This document shows positions 43,335 through 55,060 of a stretch of 64,000 nt of DNA, piece after piece. This DNA is from Amaurobius ferox (Eukaryota; Arthropoda; Arachnida; Araneae; Amaurobiidae). The stretch's first letter is position 1; each line of letters begins with the position of its first letter. Under the pieces are notes generated by a model. That model searched no databases and had not been told where the DNA came from. It saw only the letters and a list, made by a program, of their open reading frames with translations. The translations under genes and the position numbers were made by a program. Location of the stretch: NCBI GenBank assembly GCA_951213105.1, contig OX578138.1, positions 68,111,537 through 68,175,536 of the forward strand, in the 5' to 3' direction.

Positions 43335-44440
43335 CACCCCAGGGGGCGGCGCCGCCAATGATTGCTGTGTACGGATCTTAGGTCTGTACCTGTGGTCCTC
43401 CGTCTGCTGGGGGGAAATCAATCTGATTATCTGTTCGACGATGAACTGTCTGTCGAACCAGTGAGTCGTTCAGGCCTAGACTCTTCCAGGTGGTCGTGCC
43501 CATGGACTGTGCCTATCCATGGCCTGAGTCAAGGGCTGACCGGTGGCTGGTGTCGATCTTGGCGTGGCGGACGTTCTCTCGGACCCTGCCCGGTGAATGA
43601 TTTTGCCGGGTCAGCGACCTGGGTGCGGCTCCGCTGGAATGGATATTGACTTCTGGGACTAGCCAATAATAGGCAAAAACCTCTGCGGTTGCCTGGCTGG
43701 CTTTTCCTAATTCTCCCGGTTGCCATTTGGGGGATCCTGATCACTATGTCTTTGAATGCAGGTTTAGCAGGGAATATCATTTGGCCCGGCCGCTGGAGGA
43801 ACATCGGGCGCGCTGGATTAATAGTGTTTTGGCCAGGCCTGGTTCCATTGGAAGGATTACTAGATGTATTGCTGTTGCCCGTGAGATCACGGACAATAGG
43901 GAAAAATTTATTAATCGTTAAAGGGTTATATTTATGTTGACTTGAAATATATTAATTATAGTGATATAGAACTGGCTTTTATTGTATTTTTTCTTTTTTG
44001 TATACTGTATTACTGCCACCCAAGTATTCTGATAAATAACTTTTTGTTAAAATGTTTTATATTTCGAATTGGGTGATCTGGCTGCTTGTTTTAGTGTATT
44101 ACACTGTTTGTGTATTCTGTTTTATACTATTTATGTTTATTCCAATGATGCATTTTTATTTTTGTATGACTTTTTGTTTATTTCCCGCAAATTATGCGGA
44201 TGTTTGTAGGCTGTTTGTAACTTCCGTGGCCGGGCCCCTATTATTGATTGGAAATAATAAATCCCTGGGTGTTTTGGGTTGTGGGTGCGTCGCATGGGGG
44301 AGTGTCGGCGACCTCCTCTGTCCGCTGGGCTTGGGTTGCCCGTTGGCCCTCCTTTTTGCTGGGGATCTTTTCTTTTTCGGCCCGAGATTTAAGATGCTCT
44401 GCCATACGGGCGAGCCCTCGGGTCTGGGCCGCGCTAATTC
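43335..44440 (+). mobile_element. Internally deleted LINE derivative with 12-base target-site duplication
   Basis: TCCCACAGACCG stands directly before (43323-43334) and after (44441-44452). The other R3 copies (about 47015-47030) have it once. The insertion has a GC-rich 5' part (43335-43660), then the C-terminal end of a LINE ORF2 (43708-43920: C-H-L-G-D-P-D-H-Y-V-F-E-C, then an R-P-L-E-E-H-R-A-R-W-I-N stretch and a TAA), and a roughly 520-base 3' untranslated part. RT and endonuclease are missing, so it is a deleted copy or a LINE-derived SINE-like element. Confidence 0.82.
43708..43920 (+). pseudogene. C-terminal end of LINE ORF2
   Basis: Frame reading S-P-G-C-H-L-G-D-P-D-H-Y-V-F-E-C-R-F-S-R-E-Y-H-L, then ARPLEEHRARWINSVLARPG, SIGRITRCIAVAREITDNRE, K-F-I-N-R and TAA. 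H-x4-C spacing and the following helical segment resemble the terminal C-C-H-C-type motif and tail of R1/Jockey-type ORF2. It retains no enzymatic domain. Confidence 0.6.
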
Positions 44441-44496
44441 TCCCACAGACCGTCTCACCAACATACAAAATTTCAACTATGCTGGAAAGTGTTAAA

Positions 44497-45400
44497 AATC
44501 ACTATTCTTTGCGAACTCACTCATCACGAAATTGCAACTCACTCATCAAGACGACACTTCTCAAATTTTGTGTCTGGAACGCCGAATGGTCGTTTATGGC
44601 GATTTTACTGTAACTTTTAAAAACTGTTATAATAACTTTAGTTCAAAACTGCTAATCTTTAATATTACTTTTCGTTTTATATCTCCAAATTAATTCGTTG
44701 CTTTTATCTTCCTAACCATTAAATGAATTCGTTGCCTTTATCTTCCTAATCGAATGAAAAAAAATTGAATTCAAATATTAATTAAAACCGCAGCTTACAT
44801 ATTAGAAAATATGTCGCAAATTTTAAGTATTAGATCACATAGAAACAACAGCAGCAACAAAAAAAAATAATCTTGTAATAATTATTTATGTCCACTAATA
44901 TTCTAATCCGCTTAAATTATTTTTTATTTCGGATATAGGATTCTACTCTTTGACATTTACATTAGTTGCTTCAAAGGGATTCCTTGAATATTATATTAAT
45001 CTCGTCAAAACGTATTGAGCAAGGATCAATGCATGAAAATAAATTTTAAAGGTTAATTAATCCCATGCTTTTAGAATGCCGGTTTCATTATAATATAAAA
45101 TGCTTTTACTGTGTTAAAAGTTGTATTAGAAGACAAACCGTTCAAAGTAATTTATTAAAATGTCAAATTTAAATTAGGTTTATATAGTTCTGCACTTATT
45201 TGGATTTTAGCAGTTGTTATGTTCAGAATATTCTACAATGATTAAATATAATTGTCAAATGCAATTATCTTGTAAATTATTATGCATTGTCATGGACTGG
45301 GGTTATTCACAAATTGGAATTAAATTTAATATTCAAAGACGGGCGCTGCTTAAAATGATTTTTGTGGGCCATAAAACCAGCGCACAGGTTCATTAAAATA
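44497..45400. other. AT-rich sequence, nothing recognised
   Basis: Short duplication of AATTCGTTGC-TTTATCTTCCTAA at about 44694-44753. No gene. Confidence 0.4.
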
Positions 45401-45402
45401 GT

Positions 45403-45865
45403 ATAATTAAATTAATTGTTTTAATTTGTTTGAAACATTTACCAATTCTCTCACTCATTTCTAATGAAAAACCTAATTAATAAAATATAATGTGTCATTC
45501 TAATAGAAAACTATGCAATAGTAATCTAAATCTTCAATATACCACTGAATGATATTATATTATAATTAAATTAATTACTTTAACTTGTTTGAAAATGAAC
45601 CAATTCTCTCACTCATTCCAAATGAAAAACATAATAAATATCATGTGTTGTTCTGATAGAAAATGATGTAATAGTAATCCAAATTTTCAATTTATCACTG
45701 AATTTTATTATATTATAATTAAATTAATTACTTTAATTTGTTTGAAAAATATACCAATGCCCTCACATATTCCAAATGAAAAGCATAATTAATTAAATAT
45801 AATGTTTTATTCTAATAGGAAATGATGTAATATTAATCCAAATTTTCAATATACAACTGAAGGAC
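45403..45865. repeat. Tandem repeat, about 156-base unit, three copies
   Basis: ATAATTAAATTAATT recurs at about 45403, 45562 and 45715. Each copy is followed by CAATTCTCTCACTCATT or a variant, AATGAAAAAC-TAAT, and GATG-AATAGTAATCCAAAT-TTCAAT. Immediately left of R3 copy 2. Confidence 0.85.
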
Positions 45866-45901
45866 GATAATAAGAAAATACACCCTGGAAAATCGATCAC
45901 C

Positions 45902-47150
45902 AAGAAAGATCGATCATGCATAAAGCATTGATTATGAAACACTTTCCAACTGCAATGCAATTTTATTTAAACATCTCTAAAATTCCTTGGTAATATTTTA
46001 AAAATTATCACAATACTACATTAATTTATTACATTTCAAAACTTAAAACGTTATCGAAAAGAAAATGAACTTTATTCAAATGACTTCATTGAAATATAAT
46101 TTGTCTGGTTTAATATCTCTAAAATGCGATACATTCAGTGGTAATATTTTTAAAATTATCACAGTACTACAATAATTTATTATATTTAAAAACTTCATCG
46201 AAAACAAATGAACTTTATTCAAATGACGTCATCGAAATATGAATCGCCTGGCTCTCTATAAGCAGCATTTCATTCATGAACTTTTTTCCATTCCTTTCAT
46301 GCATCGCAATATTACAATAATTTATTAAAAACGTTAAAACCATGGATGTACAAGTTATTTAACTCTATGCTTAAAACTTCATCGAAAAACTCGTCTGCTT
46401 CTCTTTTTAAAATCAAGGAATGTTTCATTCGTATCAGCTATATTGCAGACCCCATGAGCTAAATAATTTTGAATTAAAGAAATGCAGCAATCTCATTCTA
46501 CATCTTTTGGTGTTTACATCCTCCATAAAGGAAAGTTAGGCTTCGTTGTAGAAATAATCAAAGTTTAATGATCATTTAAACTCAAATATATTGTAATTGC
46601 GTTGTGTCAGTATGTAGATGCACAGAATTTAAGCAAAAATAAAGCGGTTTTAGGACGGATACAACGCTCAATATGAATTAAAAAGAACTTTCAAAATCCC
46701 GATTTTGACACAAGATGGATGCCATATTTTATTTTGAAGTGGGTCACGTGATCGCTTCATATAATATGGTTGTAATTATTATTTTAATTATTATTTAAAA
46801 AACTACCAACTATATTTTGCTGAAATTTTTTTCAAATTTTTTATGGGATAATTTGAATATTTCCTAAAACTTTCGGAGCAATTAGTGAATTTTAAATTCG
46901 CTTAAAAATGTTTGAAGAATTAGGTCCCATAGGGTTCGATGTATTTCATTTTTTCAACCCGGGTTCAGTCCAAAACTAATTGGGTGTTATTATTCATTTA
47001 TATTCCCATAAGTCCCACAGACCGTCTGAACAACATACTAAAATTTCATTTTGATAAAGTCATTTTTACGGCAGTTATCGTGCTAACGGACAGACAGACA
47101 TACTGAACAAAGTCATAAACACTTTTCAACTATGTTGTAAAGTGTTAAAA
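45902..47150 (+). repeat. R3 repeat copy 2 (uninterrupted)
   Basis: AAGAAAGATCGATCATGCAT at the start, an internal duplication of ACATCTCTAAAATGCGATAC-type text, TTCAACCCGGGTTCAGTCCA, GTCCCACAGACCGTCTGAAC, ACGGACAGACAGACATACTG, and the 3' hairpin AACACTTTTCAACTATGTTG/TAAAGTGTT. Serves as the empty-site reference for all three insertions in copy 1. Confidence 0.85.
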
Positions 47151-48239
47151 AGATCCAACGCACCCCTATAATTGAACAGGAACACTAGAAATGGGCGTAT
47201 CTCAAATTTTAGGCTAATATGATTCATTAATGGGATCGTGATCTCTGATCATTCTGGGGGAAAAGAAAACAATGCTGGAGCAGACTTAAAGCATAATAAT
47301 AATTGTTTGCTTGGTGAAAATTTCAAACAGGGCACATCTCTAGGAAATGACAGCTTTTCGAACACCAATTGTGGCTCCTAGGTCTAGAACCGATGATAAG
47401 GAAACAAGTTATGGGAAACGATTCCCCAATGAATAGAAATTGTCAATTAAAGTTTCCTCTTTTGGTGAATTTGAAATTGACCCTCCAAAGCGTGGTGATT
47501 TGATAGACCGTCACTATAACAATACAATGTCAAAGGAAGTGTTATTCTCTCTCTTGAAAATAAGTGGAATATGTGCTAAATTACCAGACATCGCACATTA
47601 CTCTGATTTTCTTGGTAAATTATCAATGAACAATATGAAGATTGGAGATATAGAGAAAATGGAACAGTAGTATGTGCCAACAGGATTTAGAGATTTCTTC
47701 GGCAAAATTCTCCAGTGTCCTACAACTGGAAACTTGCAGGCTCCATAAGAGGAGTTTTGATGAGTTATTGATCCAATTTTCGATATTTAAAGTGTTTCAT
47801 CCTTTTTTTGCGTTATTAATAGTTGTGTTATCTTTTATTAACTATGTTTTGCTTTGTGCAAATAAAGACGATTTTACCGTTCGATTTTGTTGTGAAAGTG
47901 TCTTGACTTTTTCTCTCAAGTTCGAAAAGGGCATATCTCGGAAAAGTTCATAAAATATTTTCTCGACCCTAATTTTTTTTCAAAATAATGATTCCAGTGT
48001 TATTATATTACTATTTGGCTCTAAATACCCCCCCCCCCCCCCAGAAAATTATAGTTTTCCTACCATCATCAGTGCGGGGAGAAATAAACTTGGGTTTATT
48101 TTGTTCCTAAAATTTTATACTTTTCGAAGATGCCGACATTTCAAATCCAAGGCATTTGCTTTTCGAGGCACCTGCGGGAGAACCATCGCATCCGATCGGA
48201 TTGATGTTACAGAAAGACGATGTTGACAACAGTAAGTTT
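47151..48239. other. Unassigned sequence with a poly-C run
   Basis: Includes an unidentified open frame (47440-47670) and a run of about 15 C at 48029-48043. No other feature. Confidence 0.4.
47440..47670 (+). CDS. Unidentified short open frame
   Basis: About 76 residues with protein-like composition (SFGEFEIDPPKRGDLIDRHY, LLKISGICAKLPDIAHYSDF) ending in a TAG. No family recognised. The listed first codon is TTG, so the true start is unknown; the frame may be a fragment of a transposon-derived protein or an exon. No clear splice signals. Confidence 0.22.
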   Translation: MSIKVSSFGEFEIDPPKRGDLIDRHYNNTMSKEVLFSLLKISGICAKLPDIAHYSDFLGKLSMNNMKIGDIEKMEQ

Positions 48240-48990
48240 ATAAGGCCATACAAACTCGACAGACATGCTTCACGTGTTTCCCTGGGCCGTTCCTCTGGTG
48301 TTCGCATGATGAAATTCTATAATCACCAGAGCAGACATGAAGGCACCTATGTCATGCTTGCCATCCATCCAACGGCATCATTCAGTATCAAGTAAGATTA
48401 TTAGATGACGACTAGTTGAGCCGTAACTTCATTTTGAGTGTCCGTTAAGATGCCTATCAATGGCCATTCAATATAGACAGCACTGTTTGGAGTGGTGTCG
48501 AGAGCGATGATCTTGGACGGTTTAATTTGGAACCGTATGTCTTGTGGAGTCGTGTAATTAGAGTTATTTCATGTAAATCTGCTTCTTTCTCAACACAGAT
48601 AATAACTGCATCCGCATATGGAGAAGACTGGACCACAGCCCTAATTTACCTGCAAGTGTACAATTGGTACACGGCCATGGAGTTACAGTCTAAACCTGGA
48701 GTTGCAATCTGAGGCCATATTTTATGACAGTCAATAGCCTCTAGTTTTTCCACAAGATAATCTGACAGTGCAAGTGTATGTTGAAAACATTCTGCAGCCA
48801 ATTACATCACGTCGCCAAGAGGCCTCCCCAACTCTCTCAACAATGTCTTCGCTGGGCTCATGTCCTTCCATGTTAAACTTCTCGCCAATCTAAGACATCT
48901 TATACATGTTGGAAAGGTAGTAGCAGTCATCGCATAATAGGAGCGAACAAACCTATCAGTATATTTGGCAAAATAGCTTCAATATATTTG
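48240..48990 (+). pseudogene. Tc1-like transposase pseudogene
   Basis: Read across frames: G-R-S-S-G-V-R-M-M (the usual G-R-P-R linker), R-L-L-D-D-D, R-Q-H-C-L-E-W-C-R-E-R-stop-S-W-T-V (about 48473-48520), ILYDSQ-P-L-V-F-P-Q-D-N-L, then TVQVYVENILQPITSRRQEA (about 48766-48825), and S-P-I-x-D-I-L-Y-M-L-E-R (about 48885). The first and second catalytic blocks are not recognisable. Heavily decayed, no terminal repeats found. Confidence 0.65.
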
Positions 48991-49281
48991 ATAAAATATA
49001 CCACAGGACAGCAACACACAGTCATTTGCTTCCGTTTCGTATATCATATAGTGATTCGTATCGCCTTTAGAGGAGGATCTGCTACGTATTATCGTGCAAC
49101 CATTTTGTGCTGCCACTCTGTATTAAAAAATATTGCACTGAAAATATCCCCATCTCTTCATATTTACATACTAATTGCGCACTGTGGGCGAAGTTTCAAA
49201 GCTACAAAGCACTTTCTTCGAGGTACTATTTTCTGCAACAGAGTATAGTTGTTGTAAATGAGTACAAAAATATGCACCTAC
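48991..49281. other. Unassigned sequence
   Basis: May include the 3' flank of the Tc1 remnant. Confidence 0.3.
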
Positions 49282-49296
49282 TTACTTTGTAGTGTG

Positions 49297-49358
49297 GAAG
49301 ACCCAGACCGTCCGACTCGTCCAGAGGACTTAGAGTAACTAGTTGGACGGCCGGGAAG
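49297..49358 (-). repeat. 62-base SINE B tail with 15-base target-site duplication
   Basis: Reverse complement of the 3' end of SINE B (CAGACCGTCCGAC and GGACGGCCGGGAAG correspond to GTCGGACGGTCTG and CTTCCCGGCCGTCC types at 27905-27965). TTACTTTGTAGTGTG stands perfectly repeated on both sides (49282-49296 and 49359-49373). Confidence 0.85.
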
Positions 49359-49373
49359 TTACTTTGTAGTGTG

Positions 49374-49839
49374 AAGAAAGTTTGTTAAAAGATGATTTAA
49401 TGTTTGTTCCATGAACTTTAGCTCTTTTATTGGATTGTTTTGAATTATTTTGACGGTTTTTTATATAATATTTAAACAGGTGTTAAAATTTTACCGCAAA
49501 TTTCAAATAATTAAATCAAGTATGTTCAAGGTTCCAATCTGTATCTGAGGTTCGAATCTAAATCATATAAATCTGGAATCTGGAATGCTTGCGGTTTGGT
49601 TAAAATAAGGACTATCAGTTTGCAGGAAATACAAGAGTGGCAGTATGTGCTTGTGATTCTAGAAAAATTCTTGATGAGATTCTTTTGTTTGGAAGACTTT
49701 TTGTTTCCTAGCAGAAATAATGAAATTTTTTCTTTGTAAAGAAAAATTCTTGAGGGATCTGTTGCAGTTTTGACAGATATTCTGTCGACAGATATTCTGT
49801 TAACAGATATTCTGTAGCAGAGGCTTAGATAATTTAGAT
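49374..49839. other. Unassigned sequence with short repeats
   Basis: ACAGATATTCTGT occurs three times between 49770 and 49815. No gene. Confidence 0.4.
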
Positions 49840-50866
49840 AGAATTAACTTATAGTGATGAAATACGGGGTCCACTTTGAAATTCTTATAAAAGGAAATCT
49901 GCTGGACAGAATGTTATCAAACTTAACAATAATTTACAGGAGGTCATGGGATTTTATTTTCCAAAAAAAAAAAAAAGAAAAAAAAAAAAATAAAATAAAA
50001 AAAGTTCAAAAACTCAGCGGGGAATGGCGCTGTATGCAATATTGTTAAACAAAATAAGACATGAAGACATAGGTTTAAAAAGTTTTCAATCGTTTCTAAA
50101 ACATGTTACAAATCATGTTCAATGTGGTTTCCACCATTTTCTGAAAGCACATTAAATCGCATTACTGCTTTCTCAACAGTAGCTCTTAGCATATCAGGAG
50201 GAATGTTACGGACATCTCGGTGTATCACATTTTTCAATTCCGTCAAATTGTTTATGTTATCACCATAAACAACTGCTTTGATGTAACCCCATAGCCAGAG
50301 GTCACAGGGGTTGAGGTTTGGTGACCGGGGTGGCTAAGAAATGGGAAAGTGTCGGCTGACAATCGGGTCATCCGTGAAATGTTGCTTAAGTAACTGTTAG
50401 ACACATGTACCAATGTGAGGTGGAACACCGTCCTGTATAAAAATCGTGGTGTCTAAGCCACTGTTTATGGTGATAACATAAACAATTTGGCGGAATTGAA
50501 AAGTGGGATACACCGACATGTCCGTAGCATTCCTCCGGATAATCTAAGAGGTACTGTTGAGAACGCAGTAATGCGATTTAACTTGCTTTCAGAAAATGGT
50601 GGAAGCCACATTGAACATGATTTGTAACACGTTTTAGAAACGATTAAAAACTTTTTAAACCGATGTCTTTATGTCTTATTTGGTTTAACAATATTGCATA
50701 CAGCGCTATTCCCCGCTGGCGGTGAGTTTTTGAACTTTTTTTTTGCGGAAAATAAAATCCCATGGCCTCATGTAAACTATTACCAAGTTTGATAACATTC
50801 TGTTCAGTAGTTTTCCTTTTATGGCCATTCATAGCCAAGTGGAATTTTAATTATAAAGACCCTGTA
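49840..50866. mobile_element. Palindromic mariner-like element with duplicated transposase end
   Basis: Left arm about 49850-50275 and right arm about 50460-50860 are inverted (for example CAGCGGGGAATGGCGCTGTA against its complement; CATGTTCAATGTGGTTTCCA against TGGAAGCCACATTGAACATG). The right end, AAGACCCTGTA, resembles a mariner terminus. Each arm encodes the last 50 or so residues of a transposase, in opposite directions. The centre holds the catalytic C-terminal half on the minus strand. The long A-run at 49963-49991 lies in the left arm. Confidence 0.82.
50107..50470 (-). pseudogene. C-terminal half of a mariner-like transposase
   Basis: Minus-strand frame TTIFIQDGVPPHIGTCV, stop, QLLKQHFTDDPIVSRHFPIS, stop, PPRSPNLNPCDLWLWGYIK, AVVYGDNINNLTELKNVIHR, DVRNIPPDMLRATVEKAVMR, FNVLSENGGNHIEHDL and TAA. 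Q-D-G-x-P-P-H supplies the second catalytic Asp and C-D-L-W-L-W-G the third (D-D-D type). Two stops make it inactive. The last third is repeated on the plus strand at about 50462-50630. Confidence 0.85.
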
Positions 50867-51193
50867 TATTGACCTAAATAATTGAAAAGATATATATTAA
50901 CGTTTGGAATCATGGCCTTAGTGCAGTAGCAAGTACTCGATCAGTGCATATTATGCACCCGCACATCGAGTCAATGGTAGGCTTCTTTCCAATGGTGAGC
51001 ATTCGAAAATTGAAAAACAAAAATTAACCAAGCATTAAAGTAATACACGTGGATAAGCACTAGATCTAAAAAGTGTTCATTTTAAATAAATTCGTTTTCA
51101 TGACCAAGTATCTATTCAAAATGAACAAAAAAGCTTGTTTCTGAAGAAAGAGGTAGATAATATCTATAAAATACCTTTCTACTTGGACAACAT
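50867..51193. other. Unassigned sequence
   Basis: Nothing recognised. Confidence 0.35.
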
Positions 51194-52034
<841 letters not shown>

Positions 52035-52293
52035 TTTTTTCAATTGCATTTCAAATCTACTGAACGATTTTAAGATGTTATAAGATCGTTTAGAACATAC
52101 AGAAAAATATACCAGTTAATGTAATAACATTTTTATTTTAAGTAATGTTACTTAATCGATTACTTTTGGGGGGGAAATTAGCTCATTTGACATCGACTAC
52201 GATTATATAATTCCAGCCTTTTAAGTGACAGTTATTAAACATTACCATCATGGCTTTAACGTAATTGTTAGATGAAACTGACTTCAGCATACA
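52035..52293 (+). repeat. Duplicated segment D, copy 1
   Basis: Matches 56041-56288 in the same orientation: CAAATCTACTGAACGATTTT, GGAAATTAGCTCATTTGACA, ATGAAACTGACTTCAGCATA are shared with few differences. Followed about 200 bases later by an R2 copy. Confidence 0.85.
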
Positions 52294-52500
52294 ACATCAT
52301 CTTTGAATAATATTTATTTAACAAAATAGTCGTAACTACATATCTTCATAAACATCAGATCATGAACGCAAACTCAACGTACTTAGTTGATTCATAATCT
52401 TAGAATATCACAAACAATTTAAACGCAGCGTAGACACGATTATATATACTTACATCCCGTTATGAATATAACTTTATAAAATACTATTAATCCCGTATTT
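52294..52500. other. Spacer before R2
   Basis: Nothing recognised. Confidence 0.3.
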
Positions 52501-54375
52501 TTACTTTCCCTGCAATACATGGTGATGTATAGGGAAAGTATTGGAATCATGCCGAAAATCGCAACACGAGTTTTCGACGGATCTACACGTTTTGGGATCT
52601 CTTAAGCACGAAAACACTATTATTAGCGTAACTTCTGTGTGTGTGTGTGTGTCTGTCTGTCTGTATGTATGTATGTATGTCTGTCTGTATGTCTGTGCGT
52701 CTGTCTGTGTAATGTATACATCCACTCTTAACTCAAAAACTAACGGATCGAATTTTATGGCATTTTGTAGGTAAGTCACATGTGTAGGACCCTGGTGCTG
52801 ATTGGTTTTTGGTACAAACCGAGATGAAAGAACCCGTCCTTTTTTTGTTGCAAAATGCCCCGCAAATATTGCCTTTATCCACTCCAGCTGAAAAACTAAT
52901 ACATCAAATTTTGCAAAATATGGTAGAAAAGTCGCTTGTGAGTTACTCTGGGGCTGATTAGATTTCGGCATGATTTGGAGAAAAATAACGCGCCTTTTTT
53001 TTTTGTGAAATGGTCCTCAAACATCCTTAAAATCTAAAACAAGAAAGATCAATCATGCATAAAGCATTGATTATGAAACACTTTCCAACTTCAATGCAAT
53101 TTTATACAAACATCTCTAAAATGCGATACATCCATCCTTCGGTAATATTTTTAAAATTATCACAATACTACATTAATTTATTATATTTGAAAACTTCATC
53201 GAAGAAAATGAACTTCATTTAAATGACGGCATTGAAATATAAATTGCCTGGTTTAAACATCTCTAAAATGCGATACATTCGTCGGTAATATTTTTAAAAT
53301 TATTATAACTCTGCAATAATTTATTATATTTGAAAACTTCATCGAAAACAAATGAATTTTATTCAAATGACGTCATCGAAATATAAATCGCCTCTATATA
53401 AAAGCAGCATTTCATTCATAAACATTTTTCCAATCGTTTCATTCATCACAATACTATAATAATTTATTTTATTTAAAAATTTGAAAAATTGTTATCTACC
53501 ATATTTATTTTAAAATGTGAAACCTTTCTCACATACAAACTAATTGAACTCTAGGAAAGATATTTATTATATAATATATCTATTTTTCCTTTCTGGAGGA
53601 TGTATAACGAGAGTCAGAATTTAATTGAATTTCTATTTCACCCTAAATTAAATAATTTTTATTTAAAGAACTACCTATAACATATTTTACTGAAATTTTT
53701 TTTATATATTTTATGGAATAATTTGAATATTTTCTGAAATTTTTGAAGCAATTTGTGAATTTTAAATTTGCTTAAACAGTGTTTGAAACATTAGGTCCCA
53801 TAGGGTTCAATATATTTCATTTTTTCAACCCGGGTTCAATAAAAAACTAACTGGGTGATATTATTCATTTATATTCCCATAGGTCCCACAGACCGTGTGA
53901 AAAGCATACTAAAATTTCATTTTGATAAAGCCATTTTTACGGCAGTTATCGTGCTAACGGACAGACAGACAGGCAGACAGATAGAATGAACAAAGTCATA
54001 AACACTTTCAACTATGCTGTAAAGTGTTAATAAAAACAACGTATGCTCAAATATATTAACTAAATACTTGTTTTATACGTAATTTAAAACGATTAAAAGA
54101 ATAAGAACAACCCTATTATACTAGCACGAGCCGTTCTTAATATATTTTAGTTTTTTCGCGCATTTTCACATTTTCGCTACATCACTTTAGAAAATTAGCC
54201 CACCTACCAAATGAATATGAAAATTGAAATCAAAGTGAAAATTTAGTGTAATTTTAAGTAATAATGGTTGTTATTTTGTGCAATTAAACTCAATGTAATG
54301 GATTTATTGAAGAAATGAAGAGAACGCGAGTATGAGTCTCCAGATAAAGTCATGTGCTGCCCACATCAGATTTTT
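52501..54375 (+). repeat. R2 repeat copy 1, interrupted by R3
   Basis: 5' hairpin ACTTTCCC-TGCAATACAT-GGTG-ATGTATAGGGAAAGT, then GGAATCATGCCGAAAATCGC, GAGTTTTCGACGGATC, a GT/CTGT-rich stretch, AACTCAAAAACTAACGGATC, and after the R3 insertion ACGTATGCTCAAATATATTA, and the 3' end AGTCATGTGCTGCCCACATC plus AGATTTTT. The 3' end is nearly identical to that of R1 and the 5' hairpin has the same plan, so R1 and R2 are related families. Confidence 0.85.
53041..54030 (+). repeat. R3 repeat copy 3, inserted in R2
   Basis: Complete R3 from AAGAAAGATCAATCATGCAT to AACACTTTCAACTATGCTGT-AAAGTGTTAA. R2 copy 2 reads AAACCTAAAATAAAAAACTA without interruption at the same point (about 54730), so R3 is itself mobile and entered R2 copy 1. 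Confidence 0.85.
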
Positions 54376-55060
54376 AATTTCCCTGCAATACATGGTAATG
54401 TATAGGGAATGTATTGGAATCATGCCGAAAATCGCAACTCGGAGTTTCGAAGGATCGACACGTTTTGAGACCTCTAGAATACGAAAATACTATTTTTAGC
54501 GTGGCGTCTGTGTGTGTGTCTGTCTGTATGTGTGTCTGTGTATCTGTGAGTCTGTGTGTCCGTCTGTGCAATGTATGTATCCACTCTAACTCAAAAACTA
54601 ATGGATCAAATTTCATAAAGTTTGGTAGGTAATCCACTTGTGGGTTACCCTGGTGCTGATTAGATTTTGGTATGATTTGGAAATAAAGAACCCGCCTTTA
54701 TTTGCGAAATGGTCCGCAAACATACTCAAAACCTAAAATAAAAAACTACGTATGCTCAAATATATCAATTAAATGCTTGTTTTATACGTAATTTTTAACA
54801 ATCAAAAGAATAAGATGAATCCCAATATACTAGTTCTCGAGATTTTATTTTTTTCTCATTTTTGCTACACCATATTTGAAAATAAGCCCAGCTACCAAAT
54901 GAGAATGAAATTTAAATTAAAAGTGCAGATTTAGTGTAATTTTAAATAATTATGGGTGTTATTTCGTGCAATGAAACTCAATGTAATGAATTATTGAAGA
55001 AATAAAGAGAACGTGAATATGAGTCTGCAGGAAAGTCATGTGCTGTCCACACCAGATTTT
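54376..55060 (+). repeat. R2 repeat copy 2
   Basis: Complete, from the 5' hairpin (CCCTGCAATACATGGTAATG, TATAGGGAA) to GAAAGTCATGTGCTGTCCAC-ACCAGATTTTT. It abuts R2 copy 1 on the left and R1 copy f on the right with no spacer. Confidence 0.88.

Larger units (their letters stand above)
40674..44496 (+). repeat. R3 repeat copy 1, split by three insertions
   Basis: R3 starts at GAGAGATCAATCATGCATAA and ends at TTTCAACTATGCTGGAAAGT plus GTTAA. It is interrupted by an LTR-like element (41305-41705), a Tc1 transposon (41759-43166) and a LINE derivative (43335-44440). Copies at 45902-47150 and 53041-54030 are uninterrupted at those sites. The 3' end of R3 can form a hairpin, AACACTTT..AAAGTGTT, in the other copies; this copy has lost its left half. 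Confidence 0.8.

Noticed and set aside
43689..43940. Open frame starting MPGWLFLILPVAIWG
   Set aside because: Shadow frame of the LINE ORF2 C-terminus, which is in another frame of the same strand.
44052..44495. 147-codon hydrophobic open frame
   Set aside because: Lies in the 3' untranslated part of the LINE derivative and runs across the insertion boundary at 44440, so it is not an ancestral gene.
53041..54030. R3 as a Helitron
   Set aside because: It has a 3' hairpin, but no TC start and no CTRR end, so the assignment is not supported.
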